Part shown: positions 39,101 to 50,800 of the stretch, piece by piece
Layout of the letters: each line of letters opens with the position of its first letter
Position numbering within the stretch: the first letter of the stretch is position 1
Assembly: GCF_900964775.1 (NCBI RefSeq)
Contig: NC_041818.1
Coordinates: 10,003,332 to 10,067,331, forward strand
Source: Scleropages formosus
Taxonomy: Eukaryota; Chordata; Actinopteri; Osteoglossiformes; Osteoglossidae
Length of the DNA: 64,000 nucleotides
Reading direction: 5' to 3'
The notes under the pieces: model-generated
Database searches by the model: none
What the model was told of the DNA's origin: nothing
Seen by the model: the letters and a program-made list of their open reading frames with translations, nothing else
Made by a program: the position numbers and the translations under genes

Positions 39101-41925
39101 CTGCCTGAGCCTTCAGGTGGGCAGTTAGTGGGGTTATGGGTTCTGTGACCACGTACAGGCACTTTTCTGTCTAAAACCCAGAGAGAGGAAAGACAAGGTT
39201 TACAAGCCGTTTTGATTGGAAACACTGAGAAACTCCCAAGCAGAAGACCACTCTGTACTTTCCAGGGGACAGACATAAATGCTTTGGTGTCTTTCAATTA
39301 CATTTATATTTCAGGGTGGGAGGTGTCACTGTGGTTAAAGGAATTTAAAGGAAACATACAGTATTTCTTCGCACACTCACCTCAATCTGTTCATGCAACA
39401 TGCATGGAGGGGGAGGAAAAAAATTGATGGAATATTTTAATATTGCACTGCTGAAAGAAAGTGGCTTCTGTATTGAACTAAATACAAAGAAACTTGGTTT
39501 AGTATAATTTTACATGTAGTACATGCTGACAAGTTAAATTTTTTCTTTCCCATCAAACTCATTGTAATTTTGTAGTTATTCGTTAGTTTGCTATAGTTGT
39601 CCTGACCAATGTTATCGTTATAATAAATACTAATTGCATGCGAGCCACACAAGGGACCTGTGTGCTTTGAATTTTTCAGTCCTAATGGATTTTATCTGTA
39701 ATGACTTGCACTGGGCCATGCTGTTCTGTGTTAACTGGCAGTGGCGCCATATAAGAAAGGGTATAAAATCATAGTAAAATCCAAATGCCAAATAATTCTT
39801 TAACGTCAGTCTGTAGAATGGCATCATAACGAAAGGCTAAATTATTCTGTTTAATTTCAATTTACAAGCACCTGTCTAATTGTACAATACGACAGAATTT
39901 GAGAAAGCAGGCACTTCGGAGCTCTATGATTATTGCAGAAGAGCTTGTTTTCGGGCTTATGCAAAACTGACTGCAAGGCTCTTGCCTGTGGCCCACAGCT
40001 TCTCACCTCTAGTCCATCTACATAAGCCAGGATGTTGGGGTGTCTGAGGGTCTTCAAGCGTTTCAATGCTGCCTTGGCCAGCTGGGTCTTCTCCTCCGAT
40101 CCAGGAGATACCTCGTACACAAACACTGACACGGGCTCACCGGTGGTCTGCAACAAAAGTAAATGCATCTGCATTAGGAAGCTGGGAGGCCTGTCGCCCA
40201 CACCGAGTGTACACACCCAAGACCAACCAAGCAATGCATTACACTTACATGTATTTACTGATCAGTAGCTGTCTACCAAAGCAACATACAACTCAGGTTA
40301 TAGAAAAATGCATTCAGTAACAGGCAGAGACCTTCTGATGCAGACAGGATTATCAAACCACGGTCTGTTTGTGCAATTCCGCCATTCTGCTGGTGCACAT
40401 CACTTAATGATGCATTTAAAAGCAAAATCTGAGCCAAATATTGCACAGATGTTTTCCGCACAACATTGACACAATGCACTTTTTATTTAACTTTTAATAT
40501 TGGACTCCACATCTGCATTTGCTGTATAATACATCTATCATATTTTTGTTATTCCACATCTTCAAACCACTACATATTTTTTATTTATCCCCCCAAAATT
40601 CTTTTACCACAACATTTCTCCTAATTATTTATTTTGTCCTGTTTTCATCATTATATATTCTTCATACTTCTGCAGTATGTTTCTAATTTCTACTTAATTT
40701 GTATTGCCTTATTTATATTACCTCTTCTCTCAGTCTGTATTACAGACAGTCGGAAAAGCATTTCACCGCACGTCGCACTAAGTATGGTTGTGTTTGTGAC
40801 AAATAAACTTTGAATAAAATAAATAAAATAAGCGAGTGATGTGCAGCTACTTGTGATGTATACTGGTTCATGTGGTGGAATGTGACAAATTAACTGTGCT
40901 TTAGGATCACGAGTCGGCATCCTGGTCTCCTCTTCTGTTGATGTCATGCACTTTTTTTTTTCTTCTTCTAAGAGATGTACAGCGCTTTGGAGAAAGGCAT
41001 CTGCTAAATAAATACACGTAAAAGCAAGATTCAAAGAACAAATACGTAGACAATTACTGCAAATGGCATAAAACAAATTTAAGCAGGTGTCAGGACTCCG
41101 GGAGACAAGTGGGTCCAAAAGAGATTTGTGAGACCCTTCTTCGACACAGGGAGGAATTCAGCAGTTCTGAGGGAAAGAGGGAGTTTGTTACACCCCACTA
41201 AGAAAGCGTGACAACATGACAGACGGTCACAGAAGAGCACAACTGGACCTCATGCGCACGACAAGCGGAACAGCCCACACAATAACGACGGACAATTCAA
41301 GTTGAACCTTAATACCGCGGTACAACAGCTACTGAGCTGGTTACCTTAAGGAGTAAAATATTTCCTGCTACTGAAGCGGTACGGAGAACGTTACTCCGTC
41401 AACACTCCAAAAGTGGATTGTGGTGTTTCAACCTAAGATTTGCCTCTTTTTTTGTTCCCCAAACTAAGAAAGAAAACTGTGGGTTGTAACTGGAAGGTCA
41501 AACAAAGGTTCCAATGAATATGTTTAATCCATTACATATATAATACAGTATAGATACATGATGCATGGGTTTGCATGGGGCCAAGAGAGACGCGGAGGAA
41601 GCGTTCAAAACGAACGATTTATTCGAACACCGGCACAAAGGAAAAGATGCTCTCAGTCCAAAGACCCCCTTTCCTCCAAGACCTGCGCTTACATCCAGCC
41701 TGCCTAGCGCCCCTAGATTCTTTCCCAACACACTAGGAGACACGGTCACCCTACCATTTTCCCCTTAAGTGCCCCCAGTGGTTACACACGTTTAACATTA
41801 TTTCCCATAATGCAACTATTTACACTGAATCAGTCGTTACAATACAAACATAATATAATTGCTGTGTAAGTTTGAGCTGAAGTGTGTGTGAGGTGTAGGA
41901 AGCGCTCGGCTAAGCTAGCTCTCTC

Positions 41926-41957
<32 letters not shown>

Positions 41958-42459
41958 AGAGATAGACACACACACAGAACGATGAACATGCTCGTTGCCG
42001 GACATACACTACGACGTGTCGCGTTGAGCGACGTGGCGATGCGATGGGACGTGTCTTCCTACATGGCCCACAACAGCTGCGAATAAATAACAAATGTGTA
42101 TGAAATTATGAAGGTCCGATAATATTAAACTGCCGCCTCTGCTGTGTGTGGCTACACGGTAAAATGCCGTCTGTATACATTTCAGTAGCTTCAAAGGGGC
42201 GGGCACAGCTGGTCAAGCCGGGCTTCGTGAAAGGCTTCGAGTTCGGCTCGGCTGCCGTAATCGAGGCCGGGGTCTGGGCGAGGCCTCCGGCAGCGCGAAC
42301 CGTGTTTTACATCGTCTGGAGTCAGAGCTCCGCTGTCAGCCGCCTCCTTACCTTCCGCTTTCCTCGGTGGAGGCTCCATATTCCGGACGGCTCCTGGCTG
42401 TCTGGTAAAATTTCATAGTTGAAGTCTTTGACGGGATCCCGTGCGAAAAAGGACCACAT
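30608..42459 (-). CDS. scyl1: SCY1-like pseudokinase 1
   Basis: Golgi/COPI-associated pseudokinase acting in retrograde Golgi-to-ER traffic. Eighteen coding exons in phase: 42459-42352, 40147-40007, 39170-39048, 38844-38618, 38360-38270, 37187-37032, 36382-36224, 35453-35346, 35222-35109, 35027-34872, 34637-34449, 34290-34215, 34009-33806, 33705-33551, 32584-32486, 32392-32036, 31723-31642, 30732-30608; about 889 aa (human 808). N-terminal pseudokinase from [13 protein letters not shown]; the catalytic loop reads LLHNNLG instead of HRD, and DFG is replaced by GGLD in [18 protein letters not shown] repeats follow ([40 protein letters not shown]-like blocks). The C-terminal third is Trp/Asp/Glu-rich ([12 protein letters not shown]) and ends in the COPI-binding RKLD. 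The donor of exon 35346-35453 is GTCTGA, uncommon. Downstream of the MALAT1 locus on the same strand, as in mammals. Confidence 0.96.
31033..31252 (+). repeat. SINE, family A
   Basis: In the last scyl1 intron. 'GGTAATGTAGTGGTCAGAG' head, 'CCCAGCTATATAAATGGGTA', 'AACACTGTAAGACACTTTGC' tail. Confidence 0.75.
33013..33320 (-). repeat. SINE, family C-like, with internal (CA)n
   Basis: In a scyl1 intron, reverse orientation. Ends with head-side wording 'TGCAAACTCCACACAGACTG', contains 'CATGTCTTTGGACTGTTGG' and a (CA)n run at 33141-33184, and begins 'ATCCATCCATAAATTTTCAG'. Confidence 0.7.
37545..37672 (-). repeat. SINE, family A fragment
   Basis: In a scyl1 intron, reverse orientation: 'TTTCACCCATTTACATAG', 'GCTCAAGGGTACTGCAG', 'GGGGCTTGAACCAACAACC'. 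The 3' tail is lost in an AT-rich run. Confidence 0.6.
40730..40815 (+). repeat. LINE-like 3' tail fragment
   Basis: 'AAAAGCATTTCACCGCACGT' followed by 'GTGACAAATAAACTTTGAAT', a wording shared with the fragment at 60010-60092. It resembles LINE 3' ends common in fish; the family was not determined. Confidence 0.5.
40975..41025 (+). repeat. SINE tail fragment
   Basis: 'AGCGCTTTGGAGAAAGGCAT' and 'CTGCTAAATAAATACACGTA': only the shared 3' tail of families A and C, in scyl1 intron 1. Confidence 0.6.
41925..41951. repeat. (GT)n microsatellite
   Basis: Uninterrupted GT run in scyl1 intron 1, about 400 bp from exon 1. Confidence 0.9.
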
Positions 42460-42717
42460 CCTCGCAAGGGCTCCGGCCGCATAGACGCAGTGAGGGACAA
42501 TGGAGGGCGACGTGCGCGCGTGCAGTGCGAGCGGCGGCCGCTGGAGGGCGCAGCACGCGGGCCTCCAGGAGAGCGCGCGCTAGTGACGCCTGAAGCGCCT
42601 TTGTTTGCTTGTATTTGTATTAATACCTCTATTTATTTATTTTTCGTGAAAGGAAGGCAAATAATGTTTGCGTCAGGCGTGCAAAGGAGAGCTGGAAGCA
42701 AGGGATTCAAACATACG

Positions 42718-42912
42718 TTTGTTCATTTAGCTGATGATTTTCTCCAAAGCAAATTATAGTGTTAAGTTACATTTATTACCATTATAATACAGCCAGGTAC
42801 TTTTACTGCAGCAGTTCAGAGTAAGTACCTTGCTCAAGGGTACTACAGGTGGGATTCAAACCTGTGACCTTTAGGTCCAAAGGCAGTAGCACTAAGGGAC
42901 TGGCTACCTCCA
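42718..42912 (-). repeat. SINE, family A
   Basis: Just upstream of scyl1, reverse orientation. 'TTTAGCTGATGATTTTCTCC' tail, 'AAGTACCTTGCTCAAGGGTA', 'GGGATTCAAACCTGTGACC' head. Confidence 0.8.
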
Positions 42913-43062
42913 GAAACTCATGGGAAGATGCACATGGGGTGTTTAGATGTTTCCATTTCTCTTTAAATCACATCCTTTCAGTTTAACTTCATTCATATCT
43001 ATTCAGCAGATGCTTTTGTTACATTTATACAACTTGAAGCAGTTTACAATAGTGTCCCCATT

Positions 43063-43262
43063 AATACCCAGCTGGTAGTATAGGGGTTAGAACTGTTCCC
43101 TTTGGTTCCAAAGGTTACAGGTTTGATCCCTGCCTCAGGCTGTGGTACCCTTGAGTAAAGTACTTATCCTAAATTGCTCCAGTAAAATTACCCAGCTGGG
43201 TAAATAATTGTGACCTTAACACTGTAAATTGCTTTGGAGAAAAAGTGTCAGCTAAATGTATC
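43063..43262 (+). repeat. SINE, family A
   Basis: 'CCCAGCTGGTAGTATAGGGG' head with B-box-like 'GGTTTGATCCC', 'AAAGTACTTATCCTAAATTG', tail 'TTGCTTTGGAGAAAAAGTG'. Confidence 0.8.
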
Positions 43263-43714
43263 TATTATGTCTGCAGCCTCCTAATCCTCTGCTTTGTACC
43301 TGTTAGGTAGTGCTGTGTTCCTTGTGCACAGGAGCATGGTGAAGGATAGCCGGGGGAGAACGCATTAAAAAGTGTTTCTCCTTAAATATACACCCTAATT
43401 TGTGAGTGAAGACAAGAAAACCTGCCACAAGATTCATTGAATTATTGACATTTGTCAACATGTTGCACTTTTTTCTGCTGTCAAGTGGAATAATTAAAAT
43501 ATACCTCTATTTATTTATAGGCAGTTTCTGTAAAAAGTCTCAGAGAAATGAAAAAGAAAAATACATTGAATGAAATCCATCCTGGACAGCGCTGGAGTTA
43601 CCCCCCAACACAATTTGACTGTTGGACAACTGGGCTGGCAGTTAATGCACAAGTTCTCGAGTCTCCATCATAAAGTTTTACAGAAAATGCTATTAAGACA
43701 TTTTGACACAAAAT

Positions 43715-43850
43715 TTCCTTTAGTGTGTGTGGGTACCCTGTGATGGACTGGGGTTCCATCCATGGTGTAACCCCTTGGGCCTTTACATCCAGTGCTTCCA
43801 GGGTCACCTCCGGACCTCGACTCAAGACAAGCAGTTAGTCAAAGTGAGTA
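43715..43850 (+). repeat. SINE fragment, family C-like
   Basis: 'ACCCTGTGATGGACTGGGGT', 'GTGTAACCCCTTGGGCC' and 'AAGACAAGCAGTTAGTCAAA', like the 3' half of the copy at 62513. The interval 43850-45130 holds no clear gene; a TTTATT at 44518 reads as AATAAA on the minus strand. Confidence 0.55.
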
Positions 43851-45129
43851 ACTTGTGACCATGTCTTCCTGCCAGATGTTTACTTTCTCTAGATGTGCCA
43901 CCAAACCCCTGGTTGTGTTGTTTCAAGTTGCACTTCGCCAGTCTGCATTAGCATTGGACAGGGTATTGCAGCAGGAAGTGGTATTTGAACCCAGAACTTT
44001 AGAGATTATAATGCTAAAACTCCACTCTTTAAAGAATCTTCTACAGGGAAACATGACATATTAACCCACTAGGAGAAGTACCAGCAATCCTAATTAAAAT
44101 CATATTACATAGCCCATTTTCTGGTCAATCCTGAGTCAATATAGAACATTCATGAACTGTAGGAATAATCAAATGAGCTCACGTAATTGCCACCTCTTTA
44201 TTAAGATATCTAACAATTGCAACCAATTTGTCCTTTACTCATTGCAACTACAAGTGAAATGACTTTGAAACCAGTTTACAGCCACACCTGTTTATCCATT
44301 TCTGGAAGAATGCCATCCTTTTAAGTCTAATAAGCCATGTTTAAATTCAATTTAGGCCTTTAGTTTTAACTAATAAATCTCATACTTCTAAAATAGCCAG
44401 TGCATTTCTCTTATGACCCTTCCTTAGCTGCTCTTGACCCTGCTCTAGTCATCTTTTCTGCTTTCAATATGGCCAACTCAGTTTAAATGTCAGATCTCAG
44501 ACACCACACACAGTTCATTTTATTCCAATAGAGTACATTCAAATGAGCTTTTGTTCTGAGGTTTGTGCACAATCTGCTGAACATTGTACTGCATTTTTGT
44601 ACCCATCACAGCAGGGTTCCTCCACATAATACAAGATAGATGTGCAATTTGCTGCAAAATACATGTTTTATCAAAGTATAGCAGCAGTAAAGAGTAAACA
44701 GAAACAAGTCTGGTGGACTTTTTTTTTTTTTTTTTAAAAAAAAGAAATACCAAGAGCCACTGGGTTCCCACTGCACTTGCGCATGTCAGTTCAGGTAATA
44801 CAAAGTGTTTAGTCATTCATTTTTACAACTCAGGACACCCCTTTCAGTCTTCACTGTTACTGAGTGCCTTGCAGCCCTTCTAGGGTATGCTGGTGCTTGA
44901 AGGAGATAAAGGCACTTACTAGGTTAGTGCAATACATCAAGTCATCATTGATGTGTGAACTACAAGTGTGTTTGTGGAAGTGTCCAGCATATGAAAGAAC
45001 ATTACCATCACAACATTTTGTATTAATATTTGGTTTATTGAAACCTAGGAAACTTGACCAAGATTGAGTGCAACTCCTGGTAAATAGGCTTTGATAAAAC
45101 AGTGAAAGCAAATTTTAAAAGGTTTAAAA

Positions 45130-45330
45130 TTATGGGGCAGCTTGTTGTGTGGTGGTTAAAACTGCTGCCTTTGGACCCGGAGGTTACAGATTCAAATCCA
45201 CCCCTAGTTGTGCTATCCTTAAGCAAAGTACTTACCTTTAATTGCTCCGGTAAAGTTACCTGGTTGTATAAGTAGGCAAACTAAGCAACTCAACATTGCA
45301 AGTTCCTTTGGAGAATCTTGTCAGCTAAAC
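45130..45330 (+). repeat. SINE, family A
   Basis: 'GGGGCAGCTTGTTGTGTGG' head, B-box-like 'GATTCAAATCC', 'GCAAAGTACTTACC', tail 'GTTCCTTTGGAGAATCTTG'. It lies 550 bp downstream of the mascRNA. Confidence 0.8.
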
Positions 45331-45877
45331 AACCAAATTCAGAATAGAACATGGCAATTTGTAAAGGTTTGCAATCAAGACACCATAATGTTAAATTCAA
45401 TAAAATGTTAGTTTTGTGTAATAAATGTGAACTAGTTCATTTATTATAGTCATTAAGATGGTTATCCTTTCTAAAGGACCTCAGCCATCAGCTTATTGGG
45501 GGAAAGAACTGAAGGACTTACAATGTACCATTGTCACACCTTTATAATGTCAAGAATCCAAACTCCCTTTAACATCTCATGTGATTGGTTCGAAAGTCTG
45601 TCCACCTGCCATGTAACCTGTAAACAAAACCCTTCAAGTTATCCCAGTCCCACTCCTTTACCTTCTAACAGTCCCTCACTTTCACTAAGCCCATTGACAC
45701 AGCATTTCACTTTTACTGAAACCTAAAGATGCATTACTTTTCTTCTAGCTCTGTACCCCTTTCCTGTTGGTAGGTGAAAGACAGAGGTGAGAAAACTGAT
45801 TCTACAACTGAGCTGTCAACAAGCCATTACTGTAGACCCTAACATTTGCTCCACAAACCAGCAATTCCAAAAAGCAA

Positions 45878-45938
45878 AGACACTGCAGGGAATTGAACCC
45901 TGTCCTGAAAGAAAATCAGGAGTGCCACCACCAGAGTC
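45878..45938 (-). ncRNA. mascRNA (tRNA-like RNA from the MALAT1 3' end)
   Basis: A 60-nt cloverleaf on the minus strand, beginning GACUCUGGUGGUGGCAC and ending CAGUGUC, plus one U. Stems: acceptor GACUCUG/CAGUGUC (six pairs and one U-U); D arm GUG/CAC; anticodon-like arm UCCUGA/UCAGGA with loop UUUUCUU; T arm CAGGG/CCCUG (five pairs) with loop UUCAAUU. The D arm is short and the anticodon-like loop fits no normal tRNA, as in known mascRNA. In the family, RNase P cuts at its 5' end, making the MALAT1 3' end, and RNase Z cuts at its 3' end; the small RNA goes to the cytoplasm. Here the 5' end (45938) directly abuts the A-rich tract. The start GACUCUGGUGG resembles the mammalian GAUGCUGGUGG. Confidence 0.93.
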
Positions 45939-46046
45939 TTTTGCTTTTTTTTTTCCCCCCTAACCCCCCCTCCCTCAAATCCCCTAGAAAGGCAAAAAGC
46001 AAAACCTGGAGGAACTATAGTTTGTTCCCCCAGGAAAAGAAAAGCC
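45939..46046 (-). other. MALAT1-type 3' triple helix (ENE plus A-rich tract)
   Basis: Minus strand, 5' to 3': U-rich motif 1 GGCUUUUCUUUUCC (46046-46033); a 9-bp stem with one G-U pair and loop AAACUAUA (46032-46007); U-rich motif 2 UUUUGCUUUUU (46004-45994); a linker; and the A-rich tract AAAAAAAAAAGCAAAA (45954-45939), the last bases before the mascRNA. Motif 2 is the exact reverse complement of AAAAAGCAAAA, and motif 1 (UUUU-C-UUUU) can add U-A-U triples and a C-G-C triple with a C-G doublet reset, as in the human structure. In the family this structure blunts the 3' end and protects it from decay in place of a poly(A) tail. Confidence 0.92.
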
Positions 46047-47660
46047 TTAGAAAACCTGCTCTTTACATTCTGCCTCATCTACTTATTTTTGAGAGCCTGC
46101 AACTATGACAAAGTTGTGTTCCCACAATTGAATCCTGAATAGTCATGTCCATACATACAACATTTATGTGTAAAGACTCAACCTCTCAGTTACAACAGAT
46201 ACCACACTTCCAAAAGACTTCGACAAGAGCGTAGATATATATATATATTTTTTTTTTTACCAGGTATGGCCAGTTCATGGTATGGAATATTCTTTAGAAG
46301 AGTTGCTGGAAAAGACATAAGATTTACAAACACCCCCCCCCTTTCCCAAATCCAAAGCAATTACAACATTCTGTTAAAACAAAATTCAAAAACACACTAA
46401 CTGTAGTCCAACCGATACGACTAGGATCCTTTAAACGGTACTTGACAATCAACTCACATTTCACGAATGCTTTGTCCGTAACTTCAGGAGCCACAAAAGG
46501 GATTCTTACTAGCACTTTTTCCTGAAAGGAGGTGCAAAAGCCAAAACCAACAAGCACTCAACGGGGATATGCTTCAGACCGAGGAGCTAGAAACCTGTTG
46601 AAATACAGAAATCCAGACGCTCCAGGACCCATGATGCACTCCGAAGACTCGCATCACTTGTGGCAACTTTAGTTGTAAAGAATCTGCAAAATAGCAAGAA
46701 AGTTGTTCCAGCCCACCCCCCAACCCAATGGCGTGACCCCAAAATGCCAGTGTAATGGGTTGTCTAAAATCCAAGATACATGTGAACACGTATTTTGACT
46801 TCAGTTTCAAGATAAAGTTTACTTCAGCTTTAAAGAGTACTGTGATGGTTAAAATTTACATAAGCTTGTAACTAAATTGATTCCCACCGATTCCCAGAGA
46901 TCCATCTCAGTTAGCTGATCCCAGAAGCCAGAATTCTTGCATTCAAGACAAGTTTCACAGCAAGAAATTTCACCTGTTTGAGGAACCATAGGGAAAGGGG
47001 GGGAAAAAAAAGCCACACAAACACAGGACACATGGTAGGACATCCATGAAGGAGATCAGTGATTTGGGTTTAGCTGAAGCATACAGGTGCAGGTAGTCAA
47101 GAGGAAACTTCTTCATTCAAGGGACATTCACTTGCCATCAGCTCCCACAGACAGCTTTGCACAGAGATGCAGGTGTGTGACCAGAGTGGGGCAACAGCTG
47201 AAAATGATCTGCAACACAAACAACCGCTTCCCACATTCTCCCCACAGCATACATTTCTCAAACAAATGACGTGATCGAGTGACTCTGAACCAAGTGTTAA
47301 AATGCAAGCAACACTAAAGGCAGTGATAATGCAAATGCTGATTTAAGCGTTGCATGTGGAAATTAATTTCCCTTATTGATGGATGTTACGAGAAAGGATA
47401 GGGAACCTCACCTGTATAAAGTTTTATATATAAACACTGCAGCGAACTCAAAATGGGCTTCAAAATGTGTAAAACTGCTCTTACGATTAACTCCAGGCAC
47501 GGGGACGCAGACTTGGCTGAACTTCAACCTGAAGCATTTGGTGCTGATGCAAGAAACACGCCTGCAAAGGAAGCATCTAGAATACGCACATAACCCATCC
47601 CACCCACCAACGTTACAGCCCAACCAAGTTACCTAAAAGCACGTTTTACGTTATTAGCAA

Positions 47661-47850
47661 CACAGTTGCGCTGCCAGTACATAAATTTAGACTTAGCTGC
47701 ACAGTTGCACAACTTGCCTTGGCTTCTCATTCAAATTAGGTCACATTAAAGCAGTTGCACAGTTGCACAACATAATCCCCATCTACTTTCCAGTTAAAGC
47801 AGGCACACAGTTGCATGGCTGCTGTGTTCATAGTTTACCTACACAGTTGC
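47661..47850 (-). repeat. Five spaced copies of GCAACTGTG in MALAT1
   Basis: The plus-strand word CACAGTTGC begins at 47661, 47700, 47759, 47806 and 47842 (RNA sense GCAACUGUG), with spacings of 39, 59, 47 and 36 nt. The intervening sequence is not repeated. Some copies extend to GUUGUGCAACUGUG. This could be a multivalent RNA-binding platform or a DNA cluster of CAGTTG/AACTG sites. Confidence 0.7.
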
Positions 47851-50800
47851 GTAGGTGCTAGAACCAAGGCTTAATACAGTACTATTACACTATTCATTAA
47901 CACTTTAAAAGCATCCTGCCTGGTTAAGAGACGAGGCTCAGAATGCCGGAATCCTGGTCTGTGTACTTCACGGTCTTCGTTGACTGCTCTGCAAGATTAA
48001 AAAGCAAAATACCATACTGCCATACCCACCCACCATTTCAATGATATATCCTACTCCCTCCCACATCCTGATTTTACATTACCACTGAAATGTAAAGTGT
48101 CCAGACAACTTATCTGTTCTGACTTAGAAGTTTTCCATTTCAATCCTCCTGTTAAGATTCTGGGTTCATCCATTTAACTGCGGAGAACGTTTGAAGGAAG
48201 AGACACAGCAACCACTTGCACACCACTTGTTTTCCATCAACAATGCCATAAAGGCAATCTTCATTACACACTGAAGGAGTTTTGGATCCCAGGACTTTAT
48301 AAGCATTGTTCTTTCTCACTTCCAAGGTATTCTATGGCCATCCTGACTCATCTGTTCCGCCTTCAAAGTGCTGCTACCAAGCGCCAGCCGAAATGAGGCT
48401 CTACATATGTTGCCCGTTTAAGACCGTACCTGAAAAGCAGAGGAAAAAAGGCCCCAAGACACAACCCACCCCAACAAATGCATACCAGAACAACTCCAGC
48501 GCAACACTGAATTTATTAATTTAAAAGGGAGATCCACTCCCACATTACAACTTATTTACAAGTTAGATATAAAACTACTGTCCAAACAAATGTCTCAAAA
48601 TACACAAGTATCATCAAGAAAGATAACAATGCAATTTCATTACCTTAAGACTGAAAATGTAGAAAACATAACTGAACTCTCACATAGCTGAATGCTTCTC
48701 TTTTGTATTAAGTGCTTGGTACACTGCGAACTGTAAAATGCATAGAGGGAAACATCTTCCACCCACGTGCCCCACCCCATTTATCAAGTAATAATACCCC
48801 CCAAAAAACATATGCAATTTAGGATTCCATAATTACCATTATAGAAACTCAAGACCAAGTAAAACAATATTCAAAAATGTTACCTGACAGAACCAATGAA
48901 AAAAAATCCCTCATGTCTCTATGCTCCAGGTGCATTCATACAGGTCTGATACAAGCCTGGATTCAGCAGCTTGGGGGGGTGTCTTAATCTGGAAGAGTCA
49001 CAATTAACCAGCCCCCATCCCATCCACCCATGGTGACAATCCCTTATCTGTGCAGGGCATTACTGAATTCTCCCAGATGGATTGACAGTTATCCCACGTT
49101 GATATCGCAATGTATAGTTACTGTAGTCAAGTGGTTATAAAGCCACTGAAATCACTTCCAGCTACCCGAGAGGGCCCAAGGAGATAAAGCAGCCATCAGA
49201 ATCACTTCAAGGTGCACTGCCATCCTGTAGATTCCGCTGCTGGTTCCGCCACAAACCCATTCCATTGGATTACTTTTAACCGTTTTACAATGGAGCTGCA
49301 AAGAATCTAAGATACAAGTTAACCACCCACCCCCCCACTTCCCCAAGTCCCCAGACATAACACAGCAGTTAACAAAAACACATGCCAGTAAAGTTTCAAG
49401 TTTATAAATCACATTCAAAGCCCTTTGTATTACATTACCATAGCGTACACTGTACCTGCCTACAGCACATTTGTGGCGAGACCTGTAGCTTCACTGACCC
49501 AGATTTTGGCTTTCAGCCCGTTTCTTTAAACGATGGAACCACTTTAGAAGGTCGTGTTAAGTGCAGAGGTGCCAAACAAGCCTGAACCGCTCTTCAGTGA
49601 ATGCAGTCTTTAGGCGTTGCCTATAACTCATGTACCTGTGAAAAGAGATTCAAGACCCCCATTTTTCCCTCCCCAATCCCATGTCCCCAAGAACTACCTG
49701 ACAGAAACCTATAGGTAAAATACAATTTCTTAAAATTATCTTCTAAGATGGCAATTCTTCTCCATTTTATATCGCTACTGATGACGAATACTCTCATGCA
49801 CAGCTCACGCTCACTTAGCTGCCGAGGTGGGTGACGTTAATGGGGAGTGGGTAAGCGAACAGCTGATCCAACCATCTCCAATGTAGACCACCTTCAAGGG
49901 ACTGGACCTATCAGATTAAAACGACAAGGACACTCTCCGGACTGTCGACTACATCTGAACGCAGGAAGACGAGAAGTCCGAGACGATCCTCCCTCAGCTG
50001 AAATCAGCACAGTGGACAGACTTGACCAATAGCCCCCGATGAACTTAACGGTGCCACGACCCGGTGTTAAGCACTTGTTTGAAGGAATTTTGAGTATTTA
50101 ATAAGCCTTGCCTGCAAAAAGAACAAACACAAAACTACGCAAGCAAGTGTTCAAAATCTGAAAAAGATATGCATGTATATTGAAATTTCAGATACAGCAA
50201 TACCTCCACCAAAAATACAAACCCATCACTTCTTAAAACCGCGCTAGGTGACTGGACCCGGATCTGCAATTCACCCTCTCCCTTCAACTGCTTGGAACCC
50301 CGCCGTGCTGCATTTGCTTGTTTGGGACTAAGGCCTCACGTCATGCCGCTGGATCTGCTTCTGCTGCTACTTGCTGCACTCTGGCTTGCCGTCCCCTCTG
50401 GATTACACCGGTGACTCCTGATTCTGCCTGGCTCTCCTGATTCCAACAGCCTCCACTGGCCATCCACGCACAACTAAGTCCATCATGATACCAAACATTT
50501 CACTCAGTCCTCTCCTTGGGATTTTTTCTTTTCTGCAAGTCTTCTGTCTTCACCTTTGCTCACAGCATTCTCTCTTAATGACACAGTCCATTTAAAAAAA
50601 TCTGGCTAACAGCTTTAGCTTTAATGGCCAACTCTTAAAATTCTTCCATTTCACTTCTAGTTGCATAAGCAACTCAAATATTCTTCCCAAAGATGCATTC
50701 ATTTAAGCGGCCACTTGGGGTCGCTCTTCAGCACTTGAACTCGATATGCCACACATCTTCAATACGTCACTGCTCCAACAGGCTTTAGTATTTAACTTCA

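Noticed and set aside
44720-44752. T-run plus A-run at 44720-44746 as a triple helix
   Set aside because: A simple T/A homopolymer junction with no second U-rich motif, stem or cloverleaf.
46324-46557. 77-codon minus-strand frame in the MALAT1 body
   Set aside because: Short, unique, contains a homopolymer-rich end, and lies within a locus whose 3' end marks it as non-coding.
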